This document shows, in pieces, positions 43,474 to 53,530 of a stretch of DNA of 64,000 nucleotides. Each line of letters starts with the position of its first letter. The first letter of the stretch is position 1. The notes beneath the pieces were generated by a model that saw nothing but the letters and a program-made list of their open reading frames with translations, searched no databases and was not told where the DNA came from. The stretch is taken from contig NZ_JADKYT010000001.1 of assembly GCF_015354445.1 (NCBI RefSeq), positions 558,001 to 622,000 of the forward strand. The letters run 5' to 3'. The translations under genes were made by a program, and so were the position numbers. This DNA comes from Methylophilus sp. QUAN (GTDB lineage: Bacteria > Pseudomonadota > Gammaproteobacteria > Burkholderiales > Methylophilaceae).

Positions 43474-44565
43474 CTAAGAATCCCGGCGGCTGCTCAGCCA
43501 TTGCCGCCGCCAGAATACCAGTAGCATGCCCAGGGCGATCAGCAGCATCATGCCTATGGCCCACCAAAAGCCGTCGGGGTCTTTTAGCCACGGCATCTGG
43601 TCAAAGTTCATGCCAAAAATCCCGGCAATCAGCGTCGCAGGCATAAACAGCATGGCGACAACGGTCAGCGCACGTACCTCCAGATTCACCCGCTGGCTCA
43701 GGCTGGTCATGTATATATCCATCAGGCCACTTAAGGTGTCGCGAATCGCTTCCAGTGATTCTGTGAAATGCACGGTATGGTCATACAGGTCACGCAAATA
43801 AGGTACCGTTTGCGGACTGAAGAATCCGTGTTCATTACGAATCAGGCTATTCAGTACTTCACGCAGCGGCCACACCGCGCGTCGCAGTTGTATGGTCACA
43901 TGTTTGAGACGGTGGATATTCTGCAAGTCTTCAGGACTAGGGCGATCCAGTAGTTGGTTTTCAAGTTGTTCGGCATCTTCATTAATGGCTTCCAGCACCT
44001 GGAAATAACGCTCCATCAGGCTATCTAGCAGGGCGTAGCATAAATAGTCAGGGCCGCTCTGGCGCAGTAAGGCCTGGCCCTGGCGTAAGCGTTCGCGTAC
44101 CGGCTCAAAGCTGCCAGAAGGCCTTTCCTGGAAAGTAAGCAGCCACTCACGTCCCAAAGCCATGCTGATTTGTTCTGAGCTGACACTGAGGTTTTCTGCA
44201 TCGTAGTAAAACAGGCGTGTTTCGAGAAATAGGTAGTCCGGGTAAGTGTCCAGCTTTGGCCGCTGTTCGGTATTTAAAATATCATCCAGTACCAGCGGGT
44301 GCAATTTGAAACGACGGGCAACGGCTTGCAATAAGGGAATATCAAGCACGCCATGCACATTAATCCATGCGACATGCCCGGCGGGTGCTTGCCAATTCAC
44401 GATCTCTTGCATGTTCAACTGCGCTGAGAGGATGTCTTGTGCGTTGTAACAAATTTTATGGATACAGGCAGCAGGCAAGGGCGGACCTGCAGGGTTCTCG
44501 ATGAGTGCCGGATTGTCGGCGCCCAGCAGTCTGTGCTTACGGTGCGTATGTTTACGTTTTGCCAT
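43474..44565 (-). CDS. corA: CorA family magnesium/cobalt transporter
   Basis: A 363-residue protein with a large cytoplasmic N-terminal domain and two C-terminal membrane helices. The pore signature is GMN in IAGIFGMNFDQMPW, at the end of the first helix, with a Lys/Arg-rich tail (WRRQWLSSRRDS). It imports Mg2+ passively as a pentamer. I chose the ATG at 44565 (GGGAC 6 bases upstream) over an upstream frame start at 44607. The gene ends 4 bases from the facing ParA-like gene. Confidence 0.9.
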   Translation of the reverse strand: MAKRKHTHRKHRLLGADNPALIENPAGPPLPAACIHKICYNAQDILSAQLNMQEIVNWQAPAGHVAWINVHGVLDIPLLQAVARRFKLHPLVLDDILNTEQRPKLDTYPDYLFLETRLFYYDAENLSVSSEQISMALGREWLLTFQERPSGSFEPVRERLRQGQALLRQSGPDYLCYALLDSLMERYFQVLEAINEDAEQLENQLLDRPSPEDLQNIHRLKHVTIQLRRAVWPLREVLNSLIRNEHGFFSPQTVPYLRDLYDHTVHFTESLEAIRDTLSGLMDIYMTSLSQRVNLEVRALTVVAMLFMPATLIAGIFGMNFDQMPWLKDPDGFWWAIGMMLLIALGMLLVFWRRQWLSSRRDS

Positions 44566-44685
44566 TGTCGTCCCAGTTAGAAATGCCGTTCCAGCATAAG
44601 CGTTCACTGGCTGGAAATCAACCCGGGAGCAGGTGGCTGGCCAGTCTATGCTAAAATAAAGAAAATTATTCAGTGGGAAAATCGC

Positions 44686-45777
44686 ATGTCTGGCAATACC
44701 ATCGGTACCTTGTTTACCTTGACCTCGTTTGGCGAGTCACACGGCCCTGGCATTGGCGGCATTGTCGATGGTTGCCCACCGGGCCTAGAGTTAAGTGCGG
44801 CTGATTTGCAAATCGACCTCGACCGCCGCAAACCTGGTACGTCACGCCATGTTACCCAGCGCGCAGAAGCTGACGAAGTGGAAATTTTGTCTGGTGTATT
44901 TGAAGGTAAAACGACCGGCACGCCGATTGGCTTGTTGATTCGCAACACTGACCAGCGTTCGCAAGATTACAGCAAAATCATGGATACGTTCCGCCCCGGC
45001 CATGCAGATTATACCTATACGCAAAAGTACGGCATTCGTGATTATCGTGGTGGTGGCCGCTCTAGTGCGCGTGAAACCGCTGTGCGCGTGGCGGCTGGTG
45101 CGATTGCCAAAAAATGGCTCAAGCAGCAATATGGCGTGCAGATTCGCGGTTATTTAAGCCAGATTGGCGAAATCAAGATTCCTTTTGTGAGCTGGGATGC
45201 ACTGACGCAAGAAGGTAATGCCTTCTTCTCGCCCAATGTCGACATCTTGCCTCAACTCGAAGCTTATATGGACCAGATCCGCAGCGAGCGTGACTCGGTA
45301 GGTGCACAGATTACTGTCGTGGCCGAGAAAGTACCGGTCGGCTTGGGTGAGCCTGTATTTGACCGCCTGGATGCGGATATTGCGCATGCCATGATGGGTA
45401 TTAACGCCGTCAAAGGTGTAGAAATCGGTGCTGGTTTTGCTTCAATTGCCCAGCGTGGTAGCGTGCACAGCGATGAGCTGACACCTCAAGGCTTTGCTAC
45501 CAATCATGCCGGGGGCATTCTGGGTGGCATCTCCAGTGGCCAGGACATTGTCGTCAATGTCGCGTTCAAGCCAACGTCCAGCATCCCGCAACAGCGTCAT
45601 TCTATCAACCAGGCAGGTGAGGCGGTGATGATGCAAACCACTGGTCGCCACGACCCATGTGTAGGCATCCGTGCAACGCCAATCGTGGAAGCCATGCTGG
45701 CGCTGGTGCTGATGGATCATGCCTTGCGCAACCGTGGCCAGAATGCAGACGTGCATTCCAAGGTGCCGACGCTGTAA
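44686..45777 (+). CDS. aroC: Chorismate synthase
   Basis: A 363-residue FMN-dependent enzyme that makes chorismate from EPSP, the last step of the shikimate pathway. Signatures are [18 protein letters not shown], the [14 protein letters not shown]-like segment ([11 protein letters not shown]) and [18 protein letters not shown] near the C-terminus. GTGGGAAAA precedes the ATG. The MFS transporter gene starts 57 bases downstream. Confidence 0.97.
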   Translation: MSGNTIGTLFTLTSFGESHGPGIGGIVDGCPPGLELSAADLQIDLDRRKPGTSRHVTQRAEADEVEILSGVFEGKTTGTPIGLLIRNTDQRSQDYSKIMDTFRPGHADYTYTQKYGIRDYRGGGRSSARETAVRVAAGAIAKKWLKQQYGVQIRGYLSQIGEIKIPFVSWDALTQEGNAFFSPNVDILPQLEAYMDQIRSERDSVGAQITVVAEKVPVGLGEPVFDRLDADIAHAMMGINAVKGVEIGAGFASIAQRGSVHSDELTPQGFATNHAGGILGGISSGQDIVVNVAFKPTSSIPQQRHSINQAGEAVMMQTTGRHDPCVGIRATPIVEAMLALVLMDHALRNRGQNADVHSKVPTL

Positions 45778-45834
45778 TGTCTTTCAACGCCCAGGCACAG
45801 GCTTGGGCGATATTTACCAACGCGCGAGTATGTT

Positions 45835-47007
45835 ATGAGTCACGCTTTACACTTTAATCTCTCGCGCTTCTATTTTATCTATTACTTCTTTGTCGGCGCG
45901 TTTGTCCCTTACTGGGGTTTGTACCTGACATCAGAATCCTTTTCCCCGGCAGACATCGGCATCCTCATGTCGCTGTTCCAACTCAGTCGCATCATTGCGC
46001 CTAACCTGTGGGGCTGGCTGGCCGACCATACCCGGCAGCGTGTACGCTGGATCCGTGTGACAGCGTTTCTGGGCCTGCTGGGATTTATTGCCATTTTCTG
46101 GGCACATGACTTCACCACCATGTTTGTGGTGATGATTGCTCTCAGCCTATTTACCAGCTCGACCTTGCCGCTCTCCGAGTCTTTGGTCCTCGCACATCTG
46201 GCCAGCACTAATGGCCATTACAGCAAGATCCGTTTATGGGGCTCATGGGGATTTATCGTCGCTTCGGTGTTGCTAGGCTATCTGACTGACTGGTTTGGCA
46301 TTGGCAGCCTGCTCTGGTTTATCCTGCTGGTGCAATGTACCTTGTTTGGGCTGACGTGGAAGCTGCCTGAAGCCCATGTGCCACCGCATGCACATGATGA
46401 TTTTTCGGTCTGGCAAATCTTAAAGCAACCTGCAGTGCTATCGCTGCTGATAGGCTGCGCCATGATGGTGACGGCACATGGCCTGATGTATAACTTCTAC
46501 TCTATCTACCTGGCTGAGCATGGCTACAGCAAGGGCATGATAGGCTGGTTGTGGGGGCTGGGCGTGATTTGTGAGATCGGCATTTTTATGAAAATGCCGT
46601 GGATCATGGCACGCTTTAAGCTCAAAACTATTTTACTTACAAGTTTACTCATAGGCGTGGTGCGTTTCACCATGATGGGGCAGGTGCCGGATCAGCTCTG
46701 GCTGTTATTGCTGGCGCAAACCATGCATGCGTTTACCTTTGGCAGTTTCCATGCGGCTTCGGTCGAGGTGGTCACGCAATACTTTAATGGCCGCCACCAG
46801 GCTAAAGGGCAGGCCATTTATAACAGTGTGGCGTATGGCGTTGGCGGCGCATTGGGCGGCTTGCTGGGGGGGTTTGCGTTGGAATATTTAGGCGGGCAGT
46901 TAACGTTTACGCTGGCAGCGTTGTTTCCGTTATTGGGCGCCATGGTCGTGGCGGCAGGATTACGCCTATCGCAACCATATGCGCGTCAGGGGATGTTTAG
47001 TCATTAA
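45835..47007 (+). CDS. MFS transporter, HcaT/LacY-like group
   Basis: A 390-residue protein with 12 predicted membrane helices. The start NLSRFYFIYYFFVGAFVPYWGLYL and LSRIIAPNLWGWLADHTRQRVR (loop 2-3 motif) place it in the MFS group that includes the 3-phenylpropionate transporter HcaT and nucleoside/sugar-proton symporters. The substrate cannot be read from the sequence. A run of seven G (46866-46872) lies in the coding region (Leu-Gly-Gly-Phe). A symmetrical terminator follows. Confidence 0.82.
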   Translation: MSHALHFNLSRFYFIYYFFVGAFVPYWGLYLTSESFSPADIGILMSLFQLSRIIAPNLWGWLADHTRQRVRWIRVTAFLGLLGFIAIFWAHDFTTMFVVMIALSLFTSSTLPLSESLVLAHLASTNGHYSKIRLWGSWGFIVASVLLGYLTDWFGIGSLLWFILLVQCTLFGLTWKLPEAHVPPHAHDDFSVWQILKQPAVLSLLIGCAMMVTAHGLMYNFYSIYLAEHGYSKGMIGWLWGLGVICEIGIFMKMPWIMARFKLKTILLTSLLIGVVRFTMMGQVPDQLWLLLLAQTMHAFTFGSFHAASVEVVTQYFNGRHQAKGQAIYNSVAYGVGGALGGLLGGFALEYLGGQLTFTLAALFPLLGAMVVAAGLRLSQPYARQGMFSH

Positions 47008-47016
47008 TGCAGCATC

Positions 47017-47050
47017 AATAAAAATAGCCCGCATGCGGGCTATTTTTATT
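47017..47050. terminator. Bidirectional terminator between MFS gene and folE2
   Basis: A 34-base perfect palindrome: AATAAAAATAGCCCGC and its exact complement around AT. Each strand ends in TATTTTTATT, so it can stop both converging genes. Confidence 0.9.
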
Positions 47051-47066
47051 GGATTACATCGCTGAA

Positions 47067-47873
47067 TTAATTGACGCGTTTATCACGCTCAATCAATGCA
47101 TAGGCGCTGTGGTTATGGATAGATTCAAAGTTTTCTGACTCGACCACATATTTCACAATGCGTTTTTCATCGTTGAGTTGTGCCGCCACATCGCGCACCA
47201 TGTCTTCCACAAATTTTGGATTGTCATAGGCACGCTCGGTGACAAACTTCTCGTCCGGGCGCTTGAGCAAGCCATACAACTGACAAGAGGCCTGGTCTTC
47301 AATCAGGGTGATCAGGTCTTCCAGCCACATGAATTCATTGAGCAGGGCTGTCACAGTGACATGTGAGCGCTGGTTGTGCGCGCCGTAGTCTGAAATCTTC
47401 TTGCTGCATGGGCACAGGCTGGTCACCGGCACCATCACCTGCACAGTGATTTCAAACTTGCCGTTTTTGATTTCGCCAATAAAGGTTACTTCGTAATCCA
47501 GCAGGCTTTTGACGCCGGAAACAGGCGCTGCCTTGTTGATAAAGTAAGGGAAGCGCATTTCCACATAGCCGGACTCTGCTTCCAGGCGCTCGACCATCTG
47601 GCGCAAAATGGTTTCGAATGAGTCGATAGAAATCGCGTGCTCGTTCATGTTTAAAATCTCGACAAAACGAGACATGTGCGTGCCTTTGAAGTTGTGCGGC
47701 AAATGCACATACATATCAAACATGGCAACGGTATGCTGTTCGCCACCCGTTTTGTCTTTGACAATCACTGGGTGACGTATGGATTTGATACCGACTTTGT
47801 TGATATCCAGTCTACGCACGTCCGGCGTATTCTGTACATCTTCAATCGTTGTTGGGATCACGGGTTGATTCAT
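47067..47873 (-). CDS. folE2: GTP cyclohydrolase FolE2 (type IB)
   Basis: A 268-residue enzyme that converts GTP to dihydroneopterin triphosphate, the first step of folate (and, in methylotrophs, methanopterin-type) cofactor synthesis. The family marks are [14 protein letters not shown] at the N-terminus, TDGxx-like [19 protein letters not shown] and [23 protein letters not shown] with the catalytic cysteine. FolE2 works without zinc, unlike FolE. It is the last gene of the xseB-ispA-dxs-folE2 run, with 49 bases after the dxs stop. A short hairpin GCGGG/CCCGC lies in that gap. Confidence 0.93.
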   Translation of the reverse strand: MNQPVIPTTIEDVQNTPDVRRLDINKVGIKSIRHPVIVKDKTGGEQHTVAMFDMYVHLPHNFKGTHMSRFVEILNMNEHAISIDSFETILRQMVERLEAESGYVEMRFPYFINKAAPVSGVKSLLDYEVTFIGEIKNGKFEITVQVMVPVTSLCPCSKKISDYGAHNQRSHVTVTALLNEFMWLEDLITLIEDQASCQLYGLLKRPDEKFVTERAYDNPKFVEDMVRDVAAQLNDEKRIVKYVVESENFESIHNHSAYALIERDKRVN

Positions 47874-47922
47874 CAGGGTTCCATCGCGGGGTTTCCCGCC
47901 TGTTAATTAATAGTTGAGTTTA

Positions 47923-49767
47923 CTACTCGGAAATTAATTTCTCAATAGCAGAGATGATTCCGTTTTTGTCTAGACCACATTCGGCCAGCATAGTTTCGTG
48001 GCTGCCGTGCTCAATAAACTGGTCAGGCAAACCCAAGCAGCGCACGGGTTTCACCAGATGATGTGCCTGTAAGCACTCCATCACCGCCGCACCAGCGCCA
48101 CCCATGACAGCATTTTCTTCCACGGTCAGCAGGTAATCGTGCGTACGCACCATGTCCAGCACCATGGCTTCATCCAGCGGTTTGATAAAACGCATATTGA
48201 TCACGGTGGCATCACAGGTTTCTGCGGCTTGCAACGCTGGCTGCAACATGCTGCCAAAGGCTAGGATGGCGATTTTCTTACCCTGGCGCATCAACTGGGC
48301 TTTGCCGATAGGCAGTGATTCTAATGTTGGCGAAATACTGGCGCCAATGCCGCTGCCGCGCGGATAACGTACTGCAGCCGTGCCAGGATAATGGTAGCCG
48401 GTGGTCAGCATCTGGCGGCATTCGTTTTCATCACTAGGCGCCATAATCACCACGTTAGGGATACAGCGCAAAAAGCTTAAATCAAAGCTGCCTGCGTGTG
48501 TTGGGCCATCGGCACCGACCAGGCCTGCACGGTCTATTGCCAGCAATACGTCCAAGTCTTGCAATGCAATATCATGCACCAACTGGTCATAAGCGCGTTG
48601 CAAAAAGGTGGAGTAAATCGCCACTACCGGCTTCAGGCCATCACAGGCCATGCCTGCCGCAAAGGTGAGTGCATGCTGCTCGGCAATGCCGACGTCAAAA
48701 TAGCGTTGCGGATAAGCTTCAGCAAAGCGGTTAAGGCCGGAGCCATCGCACATGGCGGGCGTGATGCCGACCAGTTTGTCGTCTGTGGCGGCCATATCGA
48801 CCAGCCAGTCGCCAAAAATCTGTGTGTACGTCGGCCGCTCACTATGGCTCAGGCTATGGCCATTTTGTGGGTCAAACTTGCTGACGCCATGATATTTATT
48901 TGGGTTGTCTTCGGCCGGGCTGTAACCTTTGCCTTTTTGCGTCACAACGTGCAAAAACTGTGGGCCTTGCAACTGGCGGATATTGCCCAGCGTATCGACC
49001 AAGGTGTCGATATCGTGACCGTCAATCGGGCCAATATAGTTGAAGCCGAACTCTTCAAATAGCGTCCCTGGTGTCACCATGCCTTTGGCATGTTCTTCGG
49101 CACGCCGTGCGAATTCTTTGACCGGCGGCATGATGTCCAGCACTTTTTTGCCGCTGCGGCGCACGCTGTCATACAGTTTGCCGGACATTAAACGGGCAAG
49201 GTAGTTGTTGAGCGCGCCCACATTGTTGGAGATGCTCATATCGTTATCATTGAGGATCACCAGGATATTGGTGTCCATGTCACCCGCATTGTTCAGGGCT
49301 TCAAATGCCATGCCCGCCGTCATGGCGCCATCGCCAATAATGGCTACGCTACGGCGATCAGAACCTTGTGCTTTGGCGGCAACCGCCATGCCTAACGCGG
49401 CTGAAATCGAGGTGCTGGAGTGGCCAGTACCAAATGTGTCGTATTCGCTCTCATCACGTTTGGGAAAGCCGGCAATACCACCGGCTTTGCGCAGGCCAGA
49501 CATGGCTTCGCGGCGGCCAGTCAGGATTTTGTGCGGGTAGGTTTGGTGGCCGACATCCCATACCAAACGGTCGTCCGGCGTGTTGTAAATGTAATGCAGC
49601 GCGATGGTGAGCTCTACTACCCCCAGGTTAGACGACAGATGGCCGCCCGTTTGCGATACGCTTTGAATCAGGAATGCGCGTAGTTCTGCGGCCAGCACTT
49701 TGAGCTGCGAGCGCTCCAGGGTGCGGAGGTCGGTAGGGGAGTCAATGCGGGACAGCAGCGAAGTCAT
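47923..49767 (-). CDS. dxs: 1-deoxy-D-xylulose-5-phosphate synthase
   Basis: A 614-residue thiamin diphosphate enzyme that joins pyruvate and glyceraldehyde 3-phosphate, the entry to the MEP isoprenoid pathway. The TPP motif [18 protein letters not shown] and the downstream Asn in NDNDMSIS are present, as are GADGPTHAG and the C-terminal transketolase domain. It starts 2 bases after the ispA stop, so the two are co-translated, and both serve isoprenoid synthesis. Confidence 0.97.
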   Translation of the reverse strand: MTSLLSRIDSPTDLRTLERSQLKVLAAELRAFLIQSVSQTGGHLSSNLGVVELTIALHYIYNTPDDRLVWDVGHQTYPHKILTGRREAMSGLRKAGGIAGFPKRDESEYDTFGTGHSSTSISAALGMAVAAKAQGSDRRSVAIIGDGAMTAGMAFEALNNAGDMDTNILVILNDNDMSISNNVGALNNYLARLMSGKLYDSVRRSGKKVLDIMPPVKEFARRAEEHAKGMVTPGTLFEEFGFNYIGPIDGHDIDTLVDTLGNIRQLQGPQFLHVVTQKGKGYSPAEDNPNKYHGVSKFDPQNGHSLSHSERPTYTQIFGDWLVDMAATDDKLVGITPAMCDGSGLNRFAEAYPQRYFDVGIAEQHALTFAAGMACDGLKPVVAIYSTFLQRAYDQLVHDIALQDLDVLLAIDRAGLVGADGPTHAGSFDLSFLRCIPNVVIMAPSDENECRQMLTTGYHYPGTAAVRYPRGSGIGASISPTLESLPIGKAQLMRQGKKIAILAFGSMLQPALQAAETCDATVINMRFIKPLDEAMVLDMVRTHDYLLTVEENAVMGGAGAAVMECLQAHHLVKPVRCLGLPDQFIEHGSHETMLAECGLDKNGIISAIEKLISE

Positions 49768-49769
49768 GA

Positions 49770-50660
49770 TTAAAATGGGCGCTCACAAATAAATTTGGCA
49801 ATGCCGCGTAGTGGGTCTGCCTGCGGGCCAAAGTCCGCCAATAACTGCAATGTTTGCGCATGCAAGCTGTTTACTAACGCTTTCGCCTCTTCCAAACCAA
49901 GCAGGCTGACGTAGGTCGATTTCTCCTGCAAGGCATCTTTGCCCGCGGTTTTGCCCAGGGTTTGTGTATCTGCGGTGGCGTCCAGAATATCGTCGACCAC
50001 CTGGAATGCCAGCCCCATATGCTGGCTATATTGTTCTAAGGTGGTAATGAGTGGCTGCTTCGTGTGATCCGCAGCATACGCGCCCAGTAAGGCTGCCGCT
50101 TCAATCAGGGCACCTGTTTTGTACTGGTGCATGGTTTCGAGGGCATCTCGGGACAACAGTTTGCCAGTGCTTTGCAAGTCTATGCTCTGGCCGCCGCACA
50201 TGCCGCGTGAGCCAGTCGCTTTTGCTAATACTCGCACTTGTGTTAACGCTTGCGGTGCGCTGGTGTTAGCCAGGCATTCAAAGGCTTGACTTTGCAGTGC
50301 GTCGCCCACCAGCAAGGCAGTTGCATCGTCATATTGTTTGTGGCAACTAGGCTTGCCTCGGCGCAGGTCGTCGTCGTCCATGCACGGCATATCATCATGC
50401 ACCAGTGAAAAAGCGTGGATCAGTTCCACTGCCGCTGCTGACGCATCCGCCGCGATAGGGCTTGCACCCGCCAGCTCTGCTGCGGCATAACTTAACAAGG
50501 CGCGCACACGCTTGCCGCCACCCAGCACTGCATAACGCATAGCTTCATGTAGGCGGCCAGGCAACGTGCCCTCACTTGGCAGCGTGCGTGACAATACCTC
50601 TTCAACGCGTTGCTGATGTGCGCTGGCCCAATGATCAAAAACAAATGGAGGCTGAGTCAT
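49770..50660 (-). CDS. ispA: Farnesyl diphosphate synthase
   Basis: A 296-residue prenyltransferase that makes geranyl and farnesyl diphosphate from IPP and DMAPP. The first Asp-rich motif is [19 protein letters not shown] and the second DDILDAT. The chain-length region upstream of the first motif fits a C15 product. I took the ATG at 50660; a TTG 12 bases upstream is possible. Neither has a good ribosome site, which suggests coupling to xseB, whose stop is 27 bases upstream. Confidence 0.94.
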   Translation of the reverse strand: MTQPPFVFDHWASAHQQRVEEVLSRTLPSEGTLPGRLHEAMRYAVLGGGKRVRALLSYAAAELAGASPIAADASAAAVELIHAFSLVHDDMPCMDDDDLRRGKPSCHKQYDDATALLVGDALQSQAFECLANTSAPQALTQVRVLAKATGSRGMCGGQSIDLQSTGKLLSRDALETMHQYKTGALIEAAALLGAYAADHTKQPLITTLEQYSQHMGLAFQVVDDILDATADTQTLGKTAGKDALQEKSTYVSLLGLEEAKALVNSLHAQTLQLLADFGPQADPLRGIAKFICERPF

Positions 50661-50687
50661 GACGAAAGACAAAAGAAAGCAGGCGCG

Positions 50688-50933
50688 TTAATTGGCCTCA
50701 AAAGGAGTCAGCTGTTGCTGCTGGTTCAAGATCATCACGGTTTGTTCGGCTTGTTGCAGTGATTCCTGACAAACCTGCAACAGTTGCATGCCTTCGGTGT
50801 AAGCCGTTAATGCGGCTTCCAGTGGCAGTTCACCTGACTCCATGTTTTTAACGATGGACTCCAGCGCTGCCAGTCGCTCAGCAAAGGTTTGTTGGTCATT
50901 CACCGTAGACGGTGACTTTTTGGAAGCACTCAT
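50688..50933 (-). CDS. xseB: Exodeoxyribonuclease VII small subunit
   Basis: An 81-residue helical protein that binds XseA in exonuclease VII. The pattern FAERLAALESIVKNMESGELPLEAALTAYTEGMQLLQVCQ is typical, though here only the first and second helices are named. The xseB-ispA-dxs order is common in proteobacteria. The large subunit gene is not in the window. Confidence 0.93.
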   Translation of the reverse strand: MSASKKSPSTVNDQQTFAERLAALESIVKNMESGELPLEAALTAYTEGMQLLQVCQESLQQAEQTVMILNQQQQLTPFEAN

Positions 50934-51016
50934 GAAAATTAGCCTGTGAAAACGCCAGCTATTTTAACAAAACTCCCCAAGCTTGCGGGATTATTCTCAT
51001 GTGTGCGAAGGATGGC

Positions 51017-51673
51017 TCAGGCAGGTAAAACGCGCAGCAGGAATTGGCGAATATCGTCAATTTCGGCTTCACATACGCTGTGCGGCATATCGTACTCGTG
51101 CCACTCCACCGCATAGCCCGCAGCTTCCAGTGTTTGCCGCGATGATTGCGCGGTGGCTAGGGTAATGACACTGTCTTGACGTCCATGTGCCATCCAGATC
51201 GGTAATTGCTGGTTGGCAGGATGCTGTTTTTCTGTGAGCTGATTCTTTAAGGGCAAGTAAGTGGAGAGCGCCAATACGCCAGCCAAGGGCTGATCAAAAC
51301 GCGTTGCCGTGTGCAAAGCCATTGCGCCACCCTGTGAAAAGCCCGCCAACAAAATACGTTGCGACGGAATGCCCCGTGCAATCTCTGCTTCAATCATGGC
51401 GTTGATTGTGAGTTGCATATTGTTGATGCCAGCTTCATCTTGAGTGCTTTCTGACTGCAACCCGAAAATGTCATACCAGGCACGCATCTCGTAACCGTTA
51501 TTTAGCGTCACAGGTCGATACGGGGCGTGTGGCAGGATAAATTTGATATGCGGCAGATTGAGCATCTGCACGACAGGCTCAAAGTCGTGGCCGTCGGCGC
51601 CTAGGCCGTGCATCCAGAAAATACAACTCTTTGCTTGAGAGTGTTTTGTGAGGCTGTCTAGCAAACGATTCAT
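51017..51673 (-). CDS. Alpha/beta hydrolase, carboxylesterase/phospholipase family
   Basis: A 218-residue single-domain esterase. The catalytic serine is in GFSQGGAMAL, the acid in GRQDSVI and the His in MPHSVCEAE. The oxyanion region is WMHGLGADGHDFEP. These fit the PF02230 group of short-chain carboxylesterases. The substrate is unknown. I chose the ATG at 51673; a longer frame begins with a TTG at 51742 and adds residues unlike the family. Confidence 0.85.
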   Translation of the reverse strand: MNRLLDSLTKHSQAKSCIFWMHGLGADGHDFEPVVQMLNLPHIKFILPHAPYRPVTLNNGYEMRAWYDIFGLQSESTQDEAGINNMQLTINAMIEAEIARGIPSQRILLAGFSQGGAMALHTATRFDQPLAGVLALSTYLPLKNQLTEKQHPANQQLPIWMAHGRQDSVITLATAQSSRQTLEAAGYAVEWHEYDMPHSVCEAEIDDIRQFLLRVLPA

Positions 51674-51948
51674 CCTTTTGATAATCACTGAAAGTTTATC
51701 AAAAAATGAAATATTGTTTGAGTGAATTATATTTTGGCGCAAAGACCATTATTGGTTAAATTACAGCTTATTGTTTTGCCTGTGCGTACACTTATGCTTC
51801 AGTCAAGCGAGCGTTGTCAGTGGCTTCCTCTAGCTTGGTATGGCGATGGAGGCTAGGATGCTGATGACTGCACTCACAACCATGAGCTTGGTAAGGGTGT
51901 AGCCTAATGATGTGAAGTGTCACTTTTGGGTTTGAATTGTGGATAAAT

Positions 51949-51989
51949 GGCAATCGATCAAACTAAGCGGTTTAGTTGAGTCGATTGCC
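51949..51989. terminator. Hairpin downstream of the pilin gene
   Basis: GGCAATCGA and TCGATTGCC are exact complements at the ends of a 41-base imperfect palindrome, with a second pairing (ACTAA/TTAGT) inside. It lies 35 bases beyond the minus-strand pilin stop. The tail on that strand is only ATTTATCC, so it may protect the mRNA end rather than be a full terminator. Confidence 0.5.
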
Positions 51990-52024
51990 GGTTTCAATCA
52001 TTTAGCCTTGAAGAGCCTCAGGTG

Positions 52025-52375
52025 TTAAGGTTTCACGATTGTGCAAGCTCCTGCGTTGGACATCACGCAGGAAACCTTAGAACCAGTTCCGTCTTTGGGC
52101 GTGAACTCAAGCGCAGTAGCGTTGATTGCAGTTGGGCTGGCCGGCTTGCCGCTGCAGTTGGTACCAGCGTAGTCGGTAACAGAGTTGCCCAATGTTAGTT
52201 GTGTGTAAGCACGTTTGGACCATGCGGTTGCTTCTGACATACATGCGCCATCGTGTGCTTCTTGAACGTAGTCGGTGTAAGCCGGAATCGCTACAGAAGC
52301 CAAAATACCAATAATGGCAACAACGATCATCAATTCAATCAGGGTAAAACCTTGTTGTACGTGTTTTTTCATCAT
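52025..52375 (-). CDS. pilA: Type IV major pilin, PilA-like
   Basis: A 116-residue prepilin with leader MMKKHVQQG before F+1 and E+5 (FTLIELMIVVAIIGILASVA). The body has four cysteines (CMSEA, NCSG, SCVM, ACTIV). AAGGA lies 5 bases before the start at 52375; the frame upstream reaches 52408 without a better start. Its own sigma54 promoter lies about 85 bases upstream. It is distinct from the MSHA pilin and has no other pil genes beside it, so it probably serves a type IVa machine encoded elsewhere. Confidence 0.9.
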   Translation of the reverse strand: MMKKHVQQGFTLIELMIVVAIIGILASVAIPAYTDYVQEAHDGACMSEATAWSKRAYTQLTLGNSVTDYAGTNCSGKPASPTAINATALEFTPKDGTGSKVSCVMSNAGACTIVKP

Positions 52376-52455
52376 GTTTTCCTTTTGAGTCAAGTTTAAA
52401 GTGAACATCTACTGTTTCATTCACTGCTTTTCCAACAGTGTTCGCTAAACCCTAA

Positions 52456-52471
52456 AGCAACAGGTGTGCCA
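52456..52471 (-). promoter_or_regulatory. Sigma54 (-24/-12) promoter of the PilA-like pilin gene
   Basis: On the minus strand TGGCACACCTGTTGCT matches TGGCAC-R-N4-TTGCW at all fixed positions, with GG-N10-GC spacing. The -24 box forms part of an inverted pair GCCAGC/GCTGGC (loop AAGAGAGA). The gene-free stretch 52376-52826 also holds an inverted TCGAATT/AATTCGA at 52538-52552, upstream of the promoter and possibly an activator site. Confidence 0.85.
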
Positions 52472-52662
52472 GCTCTCTCTTGCTGGCTATAACTTATTGA
52501 AAAATATGAATTAAAGGGTTTTTGTGCTTTATTTCTTCGAATTGAATTCGAGAGCTTTTGGCTAGGTTGGCAAAATGAAAGATGACGTAAAGTGACAGCG
52601 ATAGTCAATCTTTGGCAATACAAGTGATGTTTTTGGTCAGGGGGAGTGCATGCTTCAGATGC

Positions 52663-52694
52663 AAAAAAGGGATTGTGTGGTACACAATCCCTTT
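52663..52694 (-). terminator. Terminator of the MxaD-like gene
   Basis: AAGGGATTGTGT pairs exactly with ACACAATCCCTT around GGT. On the minus strand the hairpin is followed by a T run (52663-52668). It lies 130 bases after the stop. The intervening 130 bases hold no gene. Confidence 0.8.
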
Positions 52695-52826
52695 ATTTGG
52701 TGTCAGTGTTTAGCTTTTGACCAAGCACTGCATTTGCAAAAAACTGTTGTTTACAACGTAAGACTTACCAGAACTTCCACCAGGGTTTACTGTTGCCTTG
52801 CGTGCGCTTACCAGAACCCTGGCTAA

Positions 52827-53372
52827 TTACTTTCCCGATTCGGCAACCTTTTTCAGGCTTTCCAGGCCAGCGTCAAAATAGTCGTTGACTGCTTTGGTGG
52901 CAGCGTCGTCATTTTGTTCAGGTTTTGGGATGTTTGAGGAGTCAGCACGGGTGTAGCTGCCTTTAACCGTTACCACTGCTTCGTTGCCGCTGCCGGTCAC
53001 AGTGATGCTTGGGTAAAAGTTAGACACTTGCAAGGTGCTTTTTTCAATCACGTATTCATATTTCAAGCGCATGCCTGCGTCATCGGCAGAACGCAGTTTT
53101 TCATACATCACGCCGCCGTTTTTCAGTTTAACGGTACGGTAAGTTGCGTCATCACCGTTTTCATCTTTTTTCTGCTCTACCGTGGTCGACTCAACGCCTG
53201 CGTGCCAAGCTTGTACATTGCCAAAGTCTTTGAGCAATGCCCAGACTTTTGCCGGTGCTGCCTTGATGGTGACGGTTTTTTCAAAACGTAACGCAGCCGC
53301 ACCGTGTGCGCCAGCAGTCAGAGGGATCAACGGCAATAAAGAAACAGCAATAATGCCTAGAATTTTTTTCAT
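52827..53372 (-). CDS. MxaD-like SRPBCC family exported protein
   Basis: A 181-residue protein: a signal peptide (about 1-22, ending AGA) then an SRPBCC/START-like fold with AAPAKVWALLKDFGNVQAWHA, the pattern of MxaD. MxaD is a periplasmic protein of methylotrophs that helps electron transfer between methanol dehydrogenase and cytochrome cL. No other mxa gene is present in this window, so this may be a stand-alone paralogue. A terminator lies 130 bases downstream. Confidence 0.82.
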   Translation of the reverse strand: MKKILGIIAVSLLPLIPLTAGAHGAAALRFEKTVTIKAAPAKVWALLKDFGNVQAWHAGVESTTVEQKKDENGDDATYRTVKLKNGGVMYEKLRSADDAGMRLKYEYVIEKSTLQVSNFYPSITVTGSGNEAVVTVKGSYTRADSSNIPKPEQNDDAATKAVNDYFDAGLESLKKVAESGK

Positions 53373-53530
53373 TACATTTCTCCTGATATTTACAGACTTT
53401 CAAAACTAAAAGATAAGCGGTACTTGATAAAAGTAGGCGGTCTTGGAGTTTTAAAAACAACCCGAGACTTTACCTAAAAAAAGGCTTCTTTGCGACTAAT
53501 TCATGGGTCATCCTGTGAAAAAAACAAATT

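Noticed and set aside
42678-44565. ParA-like gene and corA as a partition or toxin-antitoxin system
   Set aside because: CorA is an ordinary ion transporter on the opposite strand, and no ParB, parS or toxin fold is visible.
46866-46872. G7 run in the MFS gene as a phase-variable switch
   Set aside because: Seven G in a Gly-Gly context of a metabolic transporter is weak evidence; the G8 in the pilus gene is a better candidate.
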